Part shown: positions 20,501 through 30,739 of the stretch, one piece after another
How positions within the stretch are numbered: the stretch's first letter is position 1
How the letters are laid out: each line of letters begins with the position of its first letter
Assembly (NCBI GenBank): GCA_034440635.1
Contig: JAOTON010000971.1
Location: forward strand, 1,240,001-1,304,000
DNA from: Lepas anatifera
Lineage: Eukaryota > Arthropoda > Thecostraca > Lepadidae
DNA: 64,000 bases
Direction of reading: 5' to 3'
Position numbers and translations under genes: made by a program
Notes under the pieces: model-generated
Told to the model about the DNA's origin: nothing
Database searches by the model: none
What the model saw: only the letters and a program-made list of their open reading frames with translations

Positions 20501-23500
20501 AGAGCAATTCCGCAATAGCACCCGTCTCTCTTGATTTGTGCATGGCTCATTTTTCAAGAGACCAAAGTATGAGCTATACAAAATATCTCGGGGACTATCC
20601 TTTTACTAACAAATCCGTGACTCGCCACCTTATCACACTATGAATACACATTTCGCAAAATTCGGATCGAACCCAATGACAGCAAACTTTCATTTCAACA
20701 TAACTACGAACTATTCGCTAGAAGCGAGAAGCGAGCCCTTTCCCAGGGCTGCCGTACAGTGCAGTAGTGCTGCGACACCCACCGTGACGGGAGAGCGCGC
20801 CCAGGCGGGGCTGGCCACCGGTCCCGGGCTGGTGAGGCCGCCGCCGCCGTTCTCAGTGTCGTTCACGCCTCCGGGAGAGGTCAGGCCAGAGTGGGGCGTG
20901 GCCGGTAGACTGCCCGGCTCCCGCGGTCGCGGCCGAGGTGACCGCGACCGGTCCTCAGAGGCTGCGGCGCGGAGGAGAGGGCGGTTAGACCGCCCCACAG
21001 AGGGAAGCACGCAGTAGGAGCGATCACAACTGCGACTCAGACGCTGAACGGGAGAATGTCCCACTAGTATACCGACAAAATCGCGGCTGTGCAGCGACAA
21101 TGAACGGTACTCAGATGAAATGATGTATGAATGTGTGAGACAGGGCCACAGACCACGGCACCGACAGAGTCATAACGTCAAATATGGAGGCAGCTTCCAA
21201 GCGCTTTAGACCATGCCAGCGTAGACGTATTTCTGAACAATTTCATTCCCGTAGTAATGAACTGCAATAACTCTGTCCCACTTCCGGATTCAGGCAGAAC
21301 TGCGTCCCCGAGAAGCCAGGGACTTCACAAAAAAAAAAAAAGTTACGCACACCAGCCCACTCGGTGACTGCTAAGGCAGGACAATTTTATCTTGGTTTGA
21401 ACGCATTAATCAACATAACATAAAACAATCAAATACATTTCGACCAAAGGAATGCTCGAAATTCCATCATCAAACATGTCCACAAGCACACGCGGCACGC
21501 GGCAGAGCTCACTGGCGGAGGCGCTGGAGAGTGTGCTGTGCTGAGAGGCGTCGTCCAGGGGCGCTCCGTCGGGCCCGATGGTCGGCAGCGCCCCCACGCC
21601 GCCCCCGCCGCCGTCCGCCGGCGCCGACTGCGCACCGTCGCTGTTCCGAGAGGCCGGCCGCGGCGGCGGGGGTGGTGGGTGTGGCGGGGGCGGCGCTGAC
21701 GGCAGAGATGCCGGCGGCGGCATGGCGGCCGCTCGACCGTTGCTGCCGGCGTACAGCATCTTCTGCTGCAGGTGATGTCGCAGGTACTGCGAGGAGGGTA
21801 CCGAGTGCGGCGGCGGCCGGCCGGCGGGGGCGCTGGCGGCATCCCCGAGACGTGCTGGGCGGCAGGCCAGTGCTGCTGAAACACAGAGCGCGACATGGAA
21901 AGGCCAGCATCCACGTCTGATCGTTGTGATAAAGAAACGAAAATCGGCAATCTTCTCATATTATTTGAGCAGAACTGACCTCTAACGTTTTCCCCTCCTT
22001 TAGCTGAAATACCTGACATTGACCACGGCAGCAAGTGTAGATATTAGAGTTCCAAAACCAAGCAACAAATCCTTTCTACATTACGACTGGTCAATTAAAA
22101 CACGTTATTGTTTTTTATCGAGCGCCAAGCTGATGGGTTTGAATGTTAGGGACACCGGTCGCAGTGCACAAGTCTCCCGCCCAACCAATTTGTCGGACTA
22201 GGTGACTCACTCCCACCCCCGTGTGGTCTGACATTGGTCAGGTCGAGTCAACCCAAATAAGCAGTTGACGAGTGCTCTGAGTAGGGCTTTCCCAATATCC
22301 ATACTCGTGGCTTCGCGGCGCCGCACATCAGACATTTAATGTTTACTGCCATGTTCAGTTGATGTCAGCAGTACATATAGAACATATCACCACACCAAAA
22401 TGACCTTGAATATAAAAGGTATCGATCAAGTGTAAACATGCAACCATTGACGGAAGGAACGAACATAACCCAAAATTAGACGACCCGATTACTTGTATCT
22501 AAACATAGCTTGATGGTTAAATCAACCAGTGACATTTCGTGGTCACCGCAGGGCCACGTTTAACAACGGGCTCCTTCACCAATCAACATACCATACTTAA
22601 ACCTGAAGCAGCACATCAAGCATTCGCTTAATCTTGGGTGCACTGTCAATGTTTTTAATCATTTAAGGCTACTGGACCTCACGGCGATCGGTATCAGACC
22701 CAGAACATTCCACTGCAAAGGGGCTCCCATGCGATCTCGTGACATCGGCATGTACCAGCAGATAACCCACAATATAACTCGACGATAACGGTGACATATA
22801 GAGGGAAAATGTGAGCTGCATGTCACGTTGGGTTCATTAAACTTCGTCGGGGTGAGGATTCTGAGTCATGTTCCCCCTGCTAGAGGAGTATTTCGATTCT
22901 TTCACGGATTCAAAAATAGCATGTGGTTTAGAACGCATTAAAGGTTAAACAAATGTAAGATGCTCCAGTGATCACCTGGCCAGTCAATATGGAGGCAACT
23001 AGAGCTCATCAGCGGTCAAAACGACTAAAAACACCATCTGAATAGACATGCTGATACAGCAGGAAAGCCACCAGCTTCAAAGCGCGGCCTATTTTGACTG
23101 CATCTTTGGGAAATATTCTATGAATTCTGGACTATGGGTGTCCAACCAGGGGAGGAGCTGTACAATGCAATTTGGATGGATAAGACAAAGTTAACAATAC
23201 GTTTCTTATTTGGCTTGCATTCCAAACTCATCCATCTCGCCTTCTCCATTAAAACTAAGAACTTACACGCTGATTATAATAAGTTATTTGTTCCATAATT
23301 CACTCTGTTAGGACAATCTGGTCGATCTACTTTCCATAGCGAAGAACAAGACTAGGGTTTAGTACATTCAATGAAGCATGTCCCGAAAATTATCATCACT
23401 AGTACAACACAGCAAAAAGCGCTCAAGGAATCTTGAAAAAGTTTAAAATCACGCTTTTTTGCTAACACCTGACCTGAGATGCCCTGGTATTGAAATTCCC

Positions 23501-26500
23501 AAAAAGTTAAGAAAAATATTAAAGGAGCTGACGTAAGCCCCGCAAAGTAACATTTTTTGCCCGCCCTAGGTCTATAAGGTTCTAAAATGCCCTCTGCGCT
23601 TCCCACCTGAGCGAGGGTTGCGTTAAATTATCATAAATTCTCAAACTTTCTCAAATCGTCGGCCAGTTTGGTCCATCACTGATGGCCGACCACCTGACAG
23701 AAACATCTATATCGCGCTTGCACACCAAAGAATGATCTAGGGCTTTAAAGGGAATGTGGCAGCTTCATAATGGAATTTGAACCAGCCCACCCCCTCCCAC
23801 TGGCCCAGTCCTCTGGTGTTGACGTGCTATGAGGCGATCTTAGGAAAGTGGCGTCACGCTTAAATCCCGCTGCGCGTGCTTCGCAAGCAAATTTGTCTTG
23901 CTTGGACATCTTTAAAGCTCACGTGTTAAACATGATTTTGGTACTGTCGATTATAAATGCGTATAGCTTGCTTTACTGACTAGTTTGAAACGTAAAATGT
24001 TTTAGTGTATAAAAGTAGAAGAAATTGATAAATTTCACTGGGTCCTGACGGTAAACTATTTTAGCTAAAAACGCTTCATTCATATTCATAATTATTTTTG
24101 GCGGAAATCAAACTGTTCAACCTGGTACAAAGCATTACCAGCTCATACGCCGATTTAGGGTCACGCTTAATTTGATGACTTTTTATTGACAACACAGGAA
24201 AATTAAATACAACGAAATATTGGGTTAATAAGCCATTTCTTCACAGGAATAAGGCCAAATCCATCATTTTCAACATACATTGCCCCTAAGCCCACCACAG
24301 CCTGGAATTGCACCAAGGTGCAGCATTCCCTTTAAAGGGAATGGACCACTGCCGAAATGTTGAAAATTACTTCATATGGAGAAAATAGGCATGCAAATCG
24401 GGAAGGAACATATATTCCACCTTCAGTCACTCGAAACAAAACTATCGCCTCCTTTGTTACCACCCTCGGCAGACCTAAGCATCGCGTGTAATAACAAAGC
24501 CCTGCTGAGCTGGCTCCATACGGCATGTAACGTTGTAGAAGTCATGCCACTTGTTAACATTTGTTACGTGACATGCGTTGCCAGATGGAAATGAATTCCT
24601 TCCTGGTTTGGAAACGGGACATCGCGCTCTTCTTCATTTTGAACCTTAAAGTTGCATAAATGTAATATAGAGCTTTGGGTGAAATCAAATATGCCAACAG
24701 TGGTTTCTGGACACGTTATACAAACTGCTTTCTCAAACGTTGATAGGTTTTGAAGTGCTGCGGCGAGGAGCATGATGATAAGTTGATAGCGTGTTCACTG
24801 GCCTGTCCCCTCGAATCTGCAAATGTAAAAATACTGAATATTATATATTCGGGCACCGCCTTTCAATTCGGGCCAGACCTCGAATTGGACGTCTGGCTAC
24901 ACTATGACCGGGAATTTTTGATATTTACTACGTGATTCTGATGAAGGGCTGTGCCCGAACATATAATATTCAGTGCGTTTACATTTCCGGATTCGAGGGG
25001 ACGGCCAGTGAACACCTTATCAACTTTAACTGCTATCTCAGTTCAAAACCGATTATAAAAGTGGGAACTCCTTTTAATAAAAAGCTAAAGGTTCCTGGAG
25101 CAGGGACCATTCATGTCACGCTCATTGGTCTCCAAACTAGCTAAATTGACTACTCAGTATGCGATCACGGCGCGTTGAATGGATCCGTCGATACGGTTCA
25201 GCAAAAGCTTTGGGAACTTGAGCGTTCACGCCACCTTGCTCTATCCATTTTGATTCTAAACTTAAATATACACTATACAGTCCAAAGGTCCCACTGGATT
25301 GATTTCCAGATCTACCAATCTGGAACGAAGTCAATACCACCCCAAACTTGGCGCTTTCATCCCAAACTTACCGACATCAAAGGTTAACCATTGAAAAGTA
25401 ATTCAACAGGGATACCGTTCCGCACGAATTGAGCAGTTGGCCATTCCGCCAGTATTCACACCATACGCTGTGACGGAGAAAGGCCCCTTCACCTTTGACG
25501 CGACGTAAATTCCGAAGTAAATACCTTAAAAAGGGGCACGTTCTGAAAAACTAGTAAGTAGGAAAGCAGCCGGCATTTTAAACGGAGCACTCCCCAGCTC
25601 AGGAAGCCAGCCTACCTGTGTGTATTGCGGCTGGTAGGGGTAGTGCGCGGGTCGGCCGTACTGTCCAGGGGCGGCGTAACCGCCATGTCCGTACTGCGAG
25701 CGCTGCGGGGCGTAGGGCGACGGGTAGCCGCCCCCTGCTGGCTTATGGACGCCGCCCTCGTGCGGCGGCTCCTGCGGCATAGGCGGCAACAGCGGCGGCG
25801 GAGCCGAGCCCTGCTGACCTGCCGGGCACAGCAGCGTGACGCCGAACCGCCGCTGGCTGGGTCAACACTAGATCAGCAGTCACTGTCCTCACAGCCCACT
25901 CGATATTACACCAGCCTTCATCCTCAATCACTGATTTGCTGTTGCATCCACCAACAGCGTCTGTAAAATTATTTCATGGCATGAAACTATCGATCGGCAC
26001 TCATATACTCCTGCACATGTGCAGTCAACCAGATAAGATCGATATTATCTGGCGAATAGAAAGGAGGCAGCTCAGCGGATACCAACCTATCCGGGTCTGG
26101 TGCCCAGCGCTATCCTCGGCAGGTCGAAGGCAAGGGCGAACCTCAGCGCGATCCTCAGCGGCCCTCCACAAATATCTCACTTTTCAGGTATCCCATAATA
26201 AAAGGTTATCATCGTCTTCATAAGGTAATGGTGGCTTCAACCGCATCCAAACACGTCACGTGGTGACGTCGTAAGCCCTAAGAAACTCCAACAGCCCGCC
26301 ACCCTTAGAAAGCCTCCAGAAGAGTTAAGCCTCCTCTGCCTGGGGTGGGCCAAACATAGGAGCCTCACCGGTGCCCAAGTGATGCGGTGAAGACCTGTTT
26401 GCGAGCGTGTAATTGAAGCTCCATACCCTCAACCTGATCGAACATACGCGTATTTTGAAAAAATGTGACAAAGGAAATGCAGAAGCCGTGACCCATATAA

Positions 26501-27232
26501 GCGGCTTGTGGTTGTCGATCACATCAGATGCTCCTGAAGGTGAGCTACTATTACAACACCACATCTGAAAATGCGTACCTGCCAGAAGCTCCTACCACCA
26601 ACAACATTACCTGCGCTTCAACTATATGTCGTCACTGCATTCAACTAGCCATTCAAATTTTGAAACATTACAATAAAAGGGACAAAGCACAGGCATAAGC
26701 CCCTCAAAAAGGGCTGCAGCGTTAGCCCCATTTGACAGGCAACTGATAAGAGAAACAGCAGTCACTATTTTAACATCATAGACCAGGGATCCGCCACCTT
26801 CACGGTGGGGTTCGGATGGAGACGCCGGAAATTCCCGCATAGTATTCCGTTTGTCCAAAAGCTCAGCGCTCATGAGAAAAAGGTTTCGAGGGCGGAGCTC
26901 TGCCCAACTTCCGCCCTGCCCCTGTTCAGAGAATGTGACGCAATGAAGAGTCAGAAGTGCGGAGAGGGAGTCGCAGGCAGCTGACGATTTCTGCTCCCGC
27001 AAATACTGTTTATACACCAGAAGGAAACTTTGAAACCAACGAAGGACGAAACTGGAGATTTTCTCACTTACAATTTCAATAAAGGTGTCGTATTCCTTGC
27101 AAGTGCTGGTGACTAAAACTTACCGACGATGGCCGGAGACATGGAGCGGGAGGAGGCGGCTGAGCCGGTGGGCGAGGGTGACGGCTGAAGCGGAGCGGAC
27201 GGGTCACTGCCTGCACACTCTCCTACCGTCTC
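11234..27232 (-). CDS. ARID1: ARID1 (BAF250/Osa) subunit of SWI/SNF chromatin remodeller, 13 exons
   Basis: ARID1 proteins are the large ARID-containing subunits of BAF-type SWI/SNF complexes. The exons in transcript order are 27232-27124, 25818-25616, 21875-21513, 20961-20783, 19589-19401, 18962-18758, 17672-17523, 16454-16371, 15429-15249, 14787-14559, 14391-14241, 13862-13648 and 13369-11234. All splice phases agree, provided one missing base is allowed in 21875-21513. The order of parts is Ser/Pro and Tyr/Pro/Gln-rich segments, the ARID fold (two exons), polyQ, more Pro/Tyr/Gly-rich exons, and a large final exon with the BAF250 C-terminal repeats. About 1465 codons are read here, shorter than the roughly 2000 of vertebrate ARID1, so N-terminal exons are probably missing or unrecognised. 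A tentative extra exon lies at 35193-35059. Confidence 0.88.
13648..13862 (-). CDS. ARID1: ARID1 exon, Gly/Tyr/Pro-rich with conserved end
   Basis: The acceptor is GGTGCGGCAG and the donor is AAG|GTGAGG. It encodes GYGQYGSSGQTGGEQRPPAA, then YPPPPPPAPAAQPHWNNNAV and RRAQDKEQLLSTAK. Phase is 1 in and 0 out, fitting both neighbours. The proline-rich segment is low complexity, as usual just before the BAF250 C-terminal region. Confidence 0.82.
14030..14240 (-). repeat. Ladder of donor-like repeats after an ARID1 exon
   Basis: In transcript direction the exon end CACCAGAGCTACG|GTACGTTCCAGTTC is followed by degenerate copies. These are CACCAGAACTGCA|GTACGTACCAGTTC, then CGCCAGAACTACGGG|GTACGT and CCACCAAAATTGCG|GTATGTTCC. 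Each has a potential GT donor. The first spacing is exactly 27 nt, so the first alternative donor keeps frame and adds a Q/F/N-rich nonapeptide. The frame stays open through much of the block. Confidence 0.75.
14241..14391 (-). CDS. ARID1: ARID1 exon, Pro/Gln/Tyr-rich
   Basis: The acceptor is CGTTTCGGCAG and the donor is G|GTACGT. It encodes QYGAAPSGAAAVPPGPYKSA, then SPGQTDVAPASGPVPQPAGM and PPAQPHQSYG. Phase is 0 in and 1 out. The segment is low complexity, typical of ARID1 between the ARID and the C-terminal region. The exact 3' end is uncertain because donor-like copies follow. Confidence 0.75.
14559..14787 (-). CDS. ARID1: ARID1 exon, Pro/Ala-rich
   Basis: The acceptor is CCCGCCACAG and the donor is CCG|GTACGG. 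It encodes PYAGPPTSAPPPLPPSAADY, then HRYTGPPPGPPTYGTRPMYG and EGVSPVSSLPTGAAAAAPAS. Phase 2 is completed by the first base, giving the Arg-Pro-Tyr junction. Phase is 0 out. Identity rests on position and phase chain rather than on a conserved domain. Confidence 0.75.
15249..15429 (-). CDS. ARID1: ARID1 exon, GYPGYPPPG-rich
   Basis: The acceptor is TGTCATAG and the donor is CAG|GTGAGT. It encodes YQRTAAPAGYPGYPPPGAPP, then QQPGYGPYPPPGG and AAPAPPSSQHQPAAYPPQYN. Phase is 1 in and 2 out, both fitting the neighbours. This is a Tyr/Pro/Gly-rich, probably disordered segment. Confidence 0.78.
16371..16454 (-). CDS. ARID1: ARID1 small exon (NPFEDVRF)
   Basis: 84 bases between acceptor GCTGGTAG and donor ACCA|GTAAGC. 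It encodes DQVNVTNPFEDVRFEGEYGG, then VVAGFPT. The phase (1 in, 1 out) fits only this acceptor. The NPFEDVR segment loosely resembles the DPFxxMR motif downstream of the ARID in other ARID1 proteins; that comparison is from memory and weak. Confidence 0.6.
16983..17515 (-). repeat. 52-bp minisatellite beside an ARID1 splice donor
   Basis: About ten copies of a unit of about 51-53 bp (core ATCTGATCGGATCTGTACCG with a GTAACACAGGGCC part) fill the start of the intron after exon 17523-17672. In transcript direction the array begins within about 20 bases of the donor GTGAGTGACTGG and ends near another GTGAGTGG at 16990. Unlike the UPF1 array it carries no clear exon copy. Long minus-strand frames through it are repeat artefacts. 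Confidence 0.88.
17523..17672 (-). CDS. ARID1: ARID1 exon with polyglutamine tract
   Basis: The acceptor is GATCTGCAG and the donor is G|GTGAGT. It encodes PQDSFSNSGSLDGFPGGYAG, then YPGGGDYGSAPPP and a run of about 14 glutamines, all CAG, then AP. Phase is 1 in and 1 out. The QDSF start resembles the QDAF motif that follows the ARID in ARID1 proteins. The pure CAG run is likely length-polymorphic. Confidence 0.85.
18236..18725. mobile_element. Fragment of an AGGGAATGTGGCA-ended element (family D)
   Basis: This intronic sequence matches 36660-37195 over several blocks: TGATGTCAAATTGGCG-like start, AAAAGAGGCTAT, TTCTGGGACAAATG and TATCACATGGCTATCT near the end. It lacks the usual AGGGAATRTGGCAGCTTC terminus because the alignment ends at about 18725, just before exon 18758. 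It has no coding capacity. Confidence 0.6.
18758..18962 (-). CDS. ARID1: ARID1 exon, second half of the ARID domain
   Basis: The acceptor is GTGTCGGCAG and the donor is G|GTGAGT. It encodes VTKNKGWKEIALALGIGGSS, then SGAYTLRKHYMKSLIFYEYQ and VERGGQDPTP. This is the helix-turn-helix half of the ARID fold with the conserved W..IA..LG pattern, the SSS..LRK.Y helix and the YE...ERG end. A basic KSSRKKREG stretch follows. Phase is 0 in and 1 out. Confidence 0.95.
19401..19589 (-). CDS. ARID1: ARID1 exon, first half of the ARID domain
   Basis: The acceptor is TGTGCCGCAG and the donor is GAG|GTGCGC. It encodes KAESLNRLFEMDAAPGRREW, then VSRLLTLMEERGTPIIQCPT and KQPLDLFRLYQLTRDRGGFA, ending Glu. This matches the ARID N-terminal helices (LY..VKE.GG in other members). 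Phase is 0 on both sides. Confidence 0.95.
20783..20961 (-). CDS. ARID1: ARID1 exon, Ser/Pro/Gly-rich before the ARID
   Basis: The acceptor is CGCGCCGCAG and the donor is ACG|GTGGGT. It encodes SEDRSRSPRPRPREPGSLPA, then TPHSGLTSPGGVNDTENGGG and TSPGPVASPAWARSPVT. Phase is 1 in and 0 out. SP dipeptides are dense, as in the ARID1 region just upstream of the ARID domain. Confidence 0.82.
21513..21875 (-). CDS. ARID1: ARID1 exon with apparent one-base frameshift
   Basis: The acceptor is TGTTTCAG (a NAGNAG site) and the donor is CA|GTGAGC. The start reads QHWPAAQHVSGMPPAPPPAG in the phase demanded by the previous exon. The continuation SVPSSQYLRHHLQQKMLYAG, then PRPASRNSDGAQSAPADGG and ASQHSTLSSASAS, is in another frame. 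A single base missing between about 21808 and 21831, in a GC-rich run of CCG/GGC, reconciles both parts and gives phase 1 out, which the next exon needs. A sequencing deletion is the simplest cause; a real frameshift or unrecognised intron is possible. Confidence 0.75.
22000..23745. other. Intronic stretch without recognised features
   Basis: AT-rich sequence of the large ARID1 intron between exons 25616-25818 and 21513-21875. I see no exon-like frame with matching splice phase and no clear repeat beyond short simple stretches. Confidence 0.5.
23746..24338. mobile_element. TTAA-flanked element with AGGGAATGTGGCA ends (family D)
   Basis: About 590 bp bounded by TTAAAGGGAATGTGGCAGC at the left and GTGCAGCATTCCCTTTAA at the right, giving inverted ends abutting TTAA on both sides. 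There is no reading frame of note. Related ends occur at 39458-39920 and at 36657-37195. Confidence 0.7.
24735..25025 (-). mobile_element. Hairpin element, diverged copy 2
   Basis: On the minus strand this matches the element at 50705-50991: the tail CTCCTCGCCGCAGCACTTC (here reversed at 24752-24770), inverted arms GTGTTCACTGGCC and GGCCAGTGAACACC, and internal TTACATTTCCGGATTCGAGG. Flanking 13-bp repeats are not recognisable here. Sequence after 25025 resembles the end of family D, so it may be inserted in such an element. Confidence 0.7.
25616..25818 (-). CDS. ARID1: ARID1 exon, Tyr/Pro/Gly/Gln-rich
   Basis: The acceptor is GTGCCCGGCAG and the donor is CAG|GTAGGC. It encodes QQGSAPPPLLPPMPQEPPHE, then YPSPYAPQRSQYGHGGYAAP and GQYGRPAHYPYQPQYTQ. 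Phase is 1 in and 0 out. The low-complexity QYG/YP repeats are characteristic of ARID1 N-terminal halves. Confidence 0.82.
27124..27232 (-). CDS. ARID1: ARID1 exon, Ser/Pro-rich (SRSMSPAIVG)
   Basis: The donor is GTCG|GTAAGT. It encodes GSDPSAPLQPSPSPTGSAAS, then SRSMSPAIV and a split glycine completed by exon 25818. The serine/proline block with SRSMSP resembles the SP-rich segment of other ARID1 proteins. Two acceptors are possible: TCTGCGGCAG at 27233 (phase 0, coordinates given) or GTGTGCAG at 27211 (phase 1). Confidence 0.7.
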
Positions 27233-27650
27233 CTGCCGCAGACGCCAACACGTCACACAACCCGCAGTCCCCTGACGCAGACGCCAACACGTCAGACAAC
27301 CCGCAGTCCCCCTGCCGCAGACGCCAACACGTCAGACAACCCGCAGTCCCCCTGCCGCAGACGCCAACACGTCAGACAACCCGCAGTCCCCCTGCCGCAG
27401 ACGCAAACACGTCAGACAACCCGCCATCCCCCTGCCGCAGACGCAAAGACGTCAGACAACCCGCAATCCCCCTGCCGCAGACGCCAACACGTCAGACAAC
27501 CCGTAGTATCCTCTTGCCGCAGACGCAAACACGTCAGACAACCCGCAATCCCCCTGCCGCAGACGCAAACAGTTCAGGCAACCCGCAGTCGTACTGCCGT
27601 AGAAATCAACAAGTCAGACAACCCGCAGTCCCCCTGCCGCGGACATTATT
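27233..27650 (-). repeat. 40-bp array carrying acceptor-like units before an ARID1 exon
   Basis: About ten copies of a 39-40 bp unit immediately precede the exon at 27232 in transcript direction. Each unit repeats the acceptor context GTGTTGGCGTCTGCGGCAG followed by G, as at the real junction, then GGGGACTGCGGGTTGTCTGAC. The exon itself is not clearly copied. The plus-strand frame across it (27085-27765) is repetitive and not regarded as a gene. Confidence 0.85.
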
Positions 27651-27769
27651 TCGAAACACCAGCGGTTCCACTGTCGTAGACAACCATCTTAGACTGAAAC
27701 TGCAGGCTCAAGTACCACACACACAGGATGTAGGATTAGGTTTTATCCCCACCTCGTCCCGTTGAAATG

Positions 27770-30735
27770 AGTCAAGTTATGGTTCTCCTCGGCAAAATAA
27801 ACAAAACTTTCATACGTGGAGACATTTACTTTGCATGCTAGCTTCCACGACAAAAATAATAAGCATTGACACCTGCGTAAACATCCCAGGGCTATTCCCA
27901 CTTAAGCAGCGATGAAACCAGTGGTCAATCATAATACTTAAATAGTTCGGAGATCGGCGACACTTGGCATGCGCCTTTCACGAGCAGGACATCCAATCTG
28001 TAGCCGGCTCCGTATGAACAGCATCGACACCAACCCCGCCCAAAACTCGATAGACGCAGGCTTCGCTTCATCCAGACCTCGCGAGTCTGGTGTCACAGCT
28101 GAGCAAACACGGGGGAAGTCGCCGGGCACCGACGCGGGCTCACGCTGCCAGCGCTGGGAGCGAACACACTCCGCTGTAGTGCCACCTGCCCAAGGTATCT
28201 GATGGCGCGGGGGGGGCGACCACATTGGGAGTACAGGAACTTTAAAGACATTCCCGGTATTGAAATCTGGTACTTCTGGAGAGCACGTTAGCAGAGATTA
28301 CGTTACTCACCGAAAGGAGTGCTTGAGCTGTTGATGATTTTACACTTGATATGACCACTGGCAATAAAATAGCGTGTGCGATCATGTCGCTCCAACAGCT
28401 ATAAAACGCTAAACCTCCTATATTATGCTCTTTACAATAGGCCTAATATCTTGGTACTGTGAAAGTGGCAACTACTTTCTTTTTACCAAATTCCTCAGAT
28501 GAATTCGTCATCTAACGAAAATTCACGTTTTACTTTACGAAATACAACGGCTGCTGAAATAGTAAATTTTGGGCACAAACCTTCACCGCCATAGTGTCTT
28601 GCCAAGGAATGAGGCCAAGCAGATTTGGTGACGTTCCCATGTCGGGAGAATATATATTTTCGCGCAAGTTTCTTCCATACAACACACCAATATAATACAA
28701 AATACGGACGTTTTCATTTCCCCGCACCTCTTCGGGACAATGGCATCACCCAAACAAGAGCACTAGATAGAGTCCCGAGTCTTCACATGGGGGCGCGGGC
28801 GAGAGACCGGTGACTCACTCTGGGGGTCGATCAGACCCATGCACCCACCAACAGGGACACCGGCCAGCATGACCGAGATTCCGCTGTCGCCACGCCCTCT
28901 CTCCAGCACTCAGACATCACTTGGGAGGTGGATGATGATAACGCTGCCATAAGTCAGTCTCGACCCAGAGCCTCTCACACCCAGGCGAAGCGATTTTGCC
29001 AGCTGCGCCAAACGGGGGCGGTATCAATGAACTCACATCGTGCTGAGTTAAAAAGGCTCCAAGAAGGGCACATCTATCCAGATCACCAAAATGCGGAGCA
29101 CCTGACTCGCTCAGGCTGAGTCAAGATGTGAGCCTTTATGGAACACACAACATGTCAGGCCTACCAACAATTTAGAAACGGTGAAGTCCATGGAACTCTG
29201 ACGACCTAAAATGCGAAGTCGGTCTCGCATTCCCCTAGGATCTATTTTGTTTTGTTTTTTCTTCAGCAGCAGAATATCCAACGTTAATACAGGAATACAA
29301 GCACGACTGTCACGTACTAACCCGGCTTATTATAGTTGGTTTTTTTATTGCAAATAAGTTTGTAAGTTCGCCAGAATATTTGAAACATGAAATACTCAAG
29401 TGTCTAATTTGAGGAGCAGACACAAAACCAGGTTTTCCGTCACTCGAATACGTACGCCGCTGTGACTACCATAATTCCGAACCTGTTCGTGCTCAAAACC
29501 CACCGTACTGCGCAAATTAATAGCGAAAGGAGCGCCGTGGGATTCTTCAAGCGCGCACCCAAAGCATGTGTCTGAGCCGACTGCCAGAAAATCCCTGCAA
29601 CTCTGCAGCGCGTCGATTTTTTGTCTGGTGCACAAGAGCTCTCAGGATTAGCGCCAAAAACCAGCACTAAGATTCGGCGTAAAATCGGTGCACGCCGCTC
29701 AGCGCACAAGATCGCTCAATCCTGTTCGGAAATATGCGGGCCAATCACAACGGTGGAACAAAGAAACGCCTTTGAGGCATTTGTCGTCATTTCAAACCGA
29801 AATTAAAAACTGCAGAATACGGGCATTCAACTGGCGTGTAACAGAGGCTTTAATCAGCCTTACAAACCAAAAATTGCTGGAATAAAGTTGTAGTGTTGCC
29901 TGAGAAGGGGTTTGCGCGCAGACATCTACTATTGTAATATTCTTTAGCCGAGGGAAAACGATGGGAGACACAGACGCTGCTAAACATAAAAATTCAACCA
30001 CGCGGCCGGTACAAAAATATATACTGTCATCCAAAGAAGATCAAGATGGGAGTATTAATGTTTTAACAATCCAAAGATCTGAAAATCTCTAGTCGGCAAT
30101 GAGTTGGTGAAAAACATATGCTGATAGAACCGGATCAGAAACAAAATCATCCATTTACTTTGGGTTGCTGATGCACTTACTATATCAACATCTTCCAAAG
30201 GAGACAAAAATCAGGGATGGCAGTTACAAGGACTTGGAGTTACATACCACCATAATGTATCCACCTTGGCAACCAACACCTGCGGCACAGTCATTGAGAA
30301 AAGGGATGGGTCTCGACCTGACAGCTACAACTTTATATGTTTCCTGTACCATAAAAGCTACAGTAAGCAGCCTTACCACTTCCCAGCCATCAGCTATTCC
30401 ACCAATCGACGCACACGTCAATTTTCTAGAAGTAGCAGAACAGCGTTTTTCGGCTATTAATAATTATCCGACCAACTCAAATAGGTACGGGGGATTTCGG
30501 ATCCTCCTTCACAGCGCGTCTAAAGGCGCTTCTCATTACTGCATGATTGCAGGGGACTTAGCAAGGACCAACACTTGTAGAATGTGTAGTGCATGCTTTA
30601 TCATCTGGGAAAGACGGCGGGTTCAACTGTCGAGCCAAGACCGACTACTTTTTCCCATGCTCTGCATAATTTGTTTCGATGATCTCATATTTCTTAACAT
30701 AACTAGAAACGACACATTTCCCCTCTGGTGTATGT
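27770..30735. other. Intron or intergenic stretch without supported gene
   Basis: Mostly AT-rich sequence with no recognised family. One weak exon-like candidate on the minus strand (28819-28883) is discussed among rejected items. Short palindromes are present but no element with clear borders. Confidence 0.4.
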
Positions 30736-30739
30736 GTGT

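Noticed and set aside
20711..21100. Longer version of the ARID1 exon at 20783-20961
   Set aside because: The frame extends beyond the acceptor and donor, but the splice sites and neighbour phases define the shorter exon.
27085..27765. 226-residue plus-strand frame
   Set aside because: It is repetitive peptide from the 40-bp array, antisense to an ARID1 exon, with no family resemblance.
28819..28883. Possible 65-base ARID1 exon on the minus strand (donor A|GTGAGT, reading GISVMLAGVPVGGCMGLIDP)
   Set aside because: The donor is good but the acceptor is weak, the peptide is hydrophobic unlike ARID1, and it fits only one acceptor choice of the next exon.
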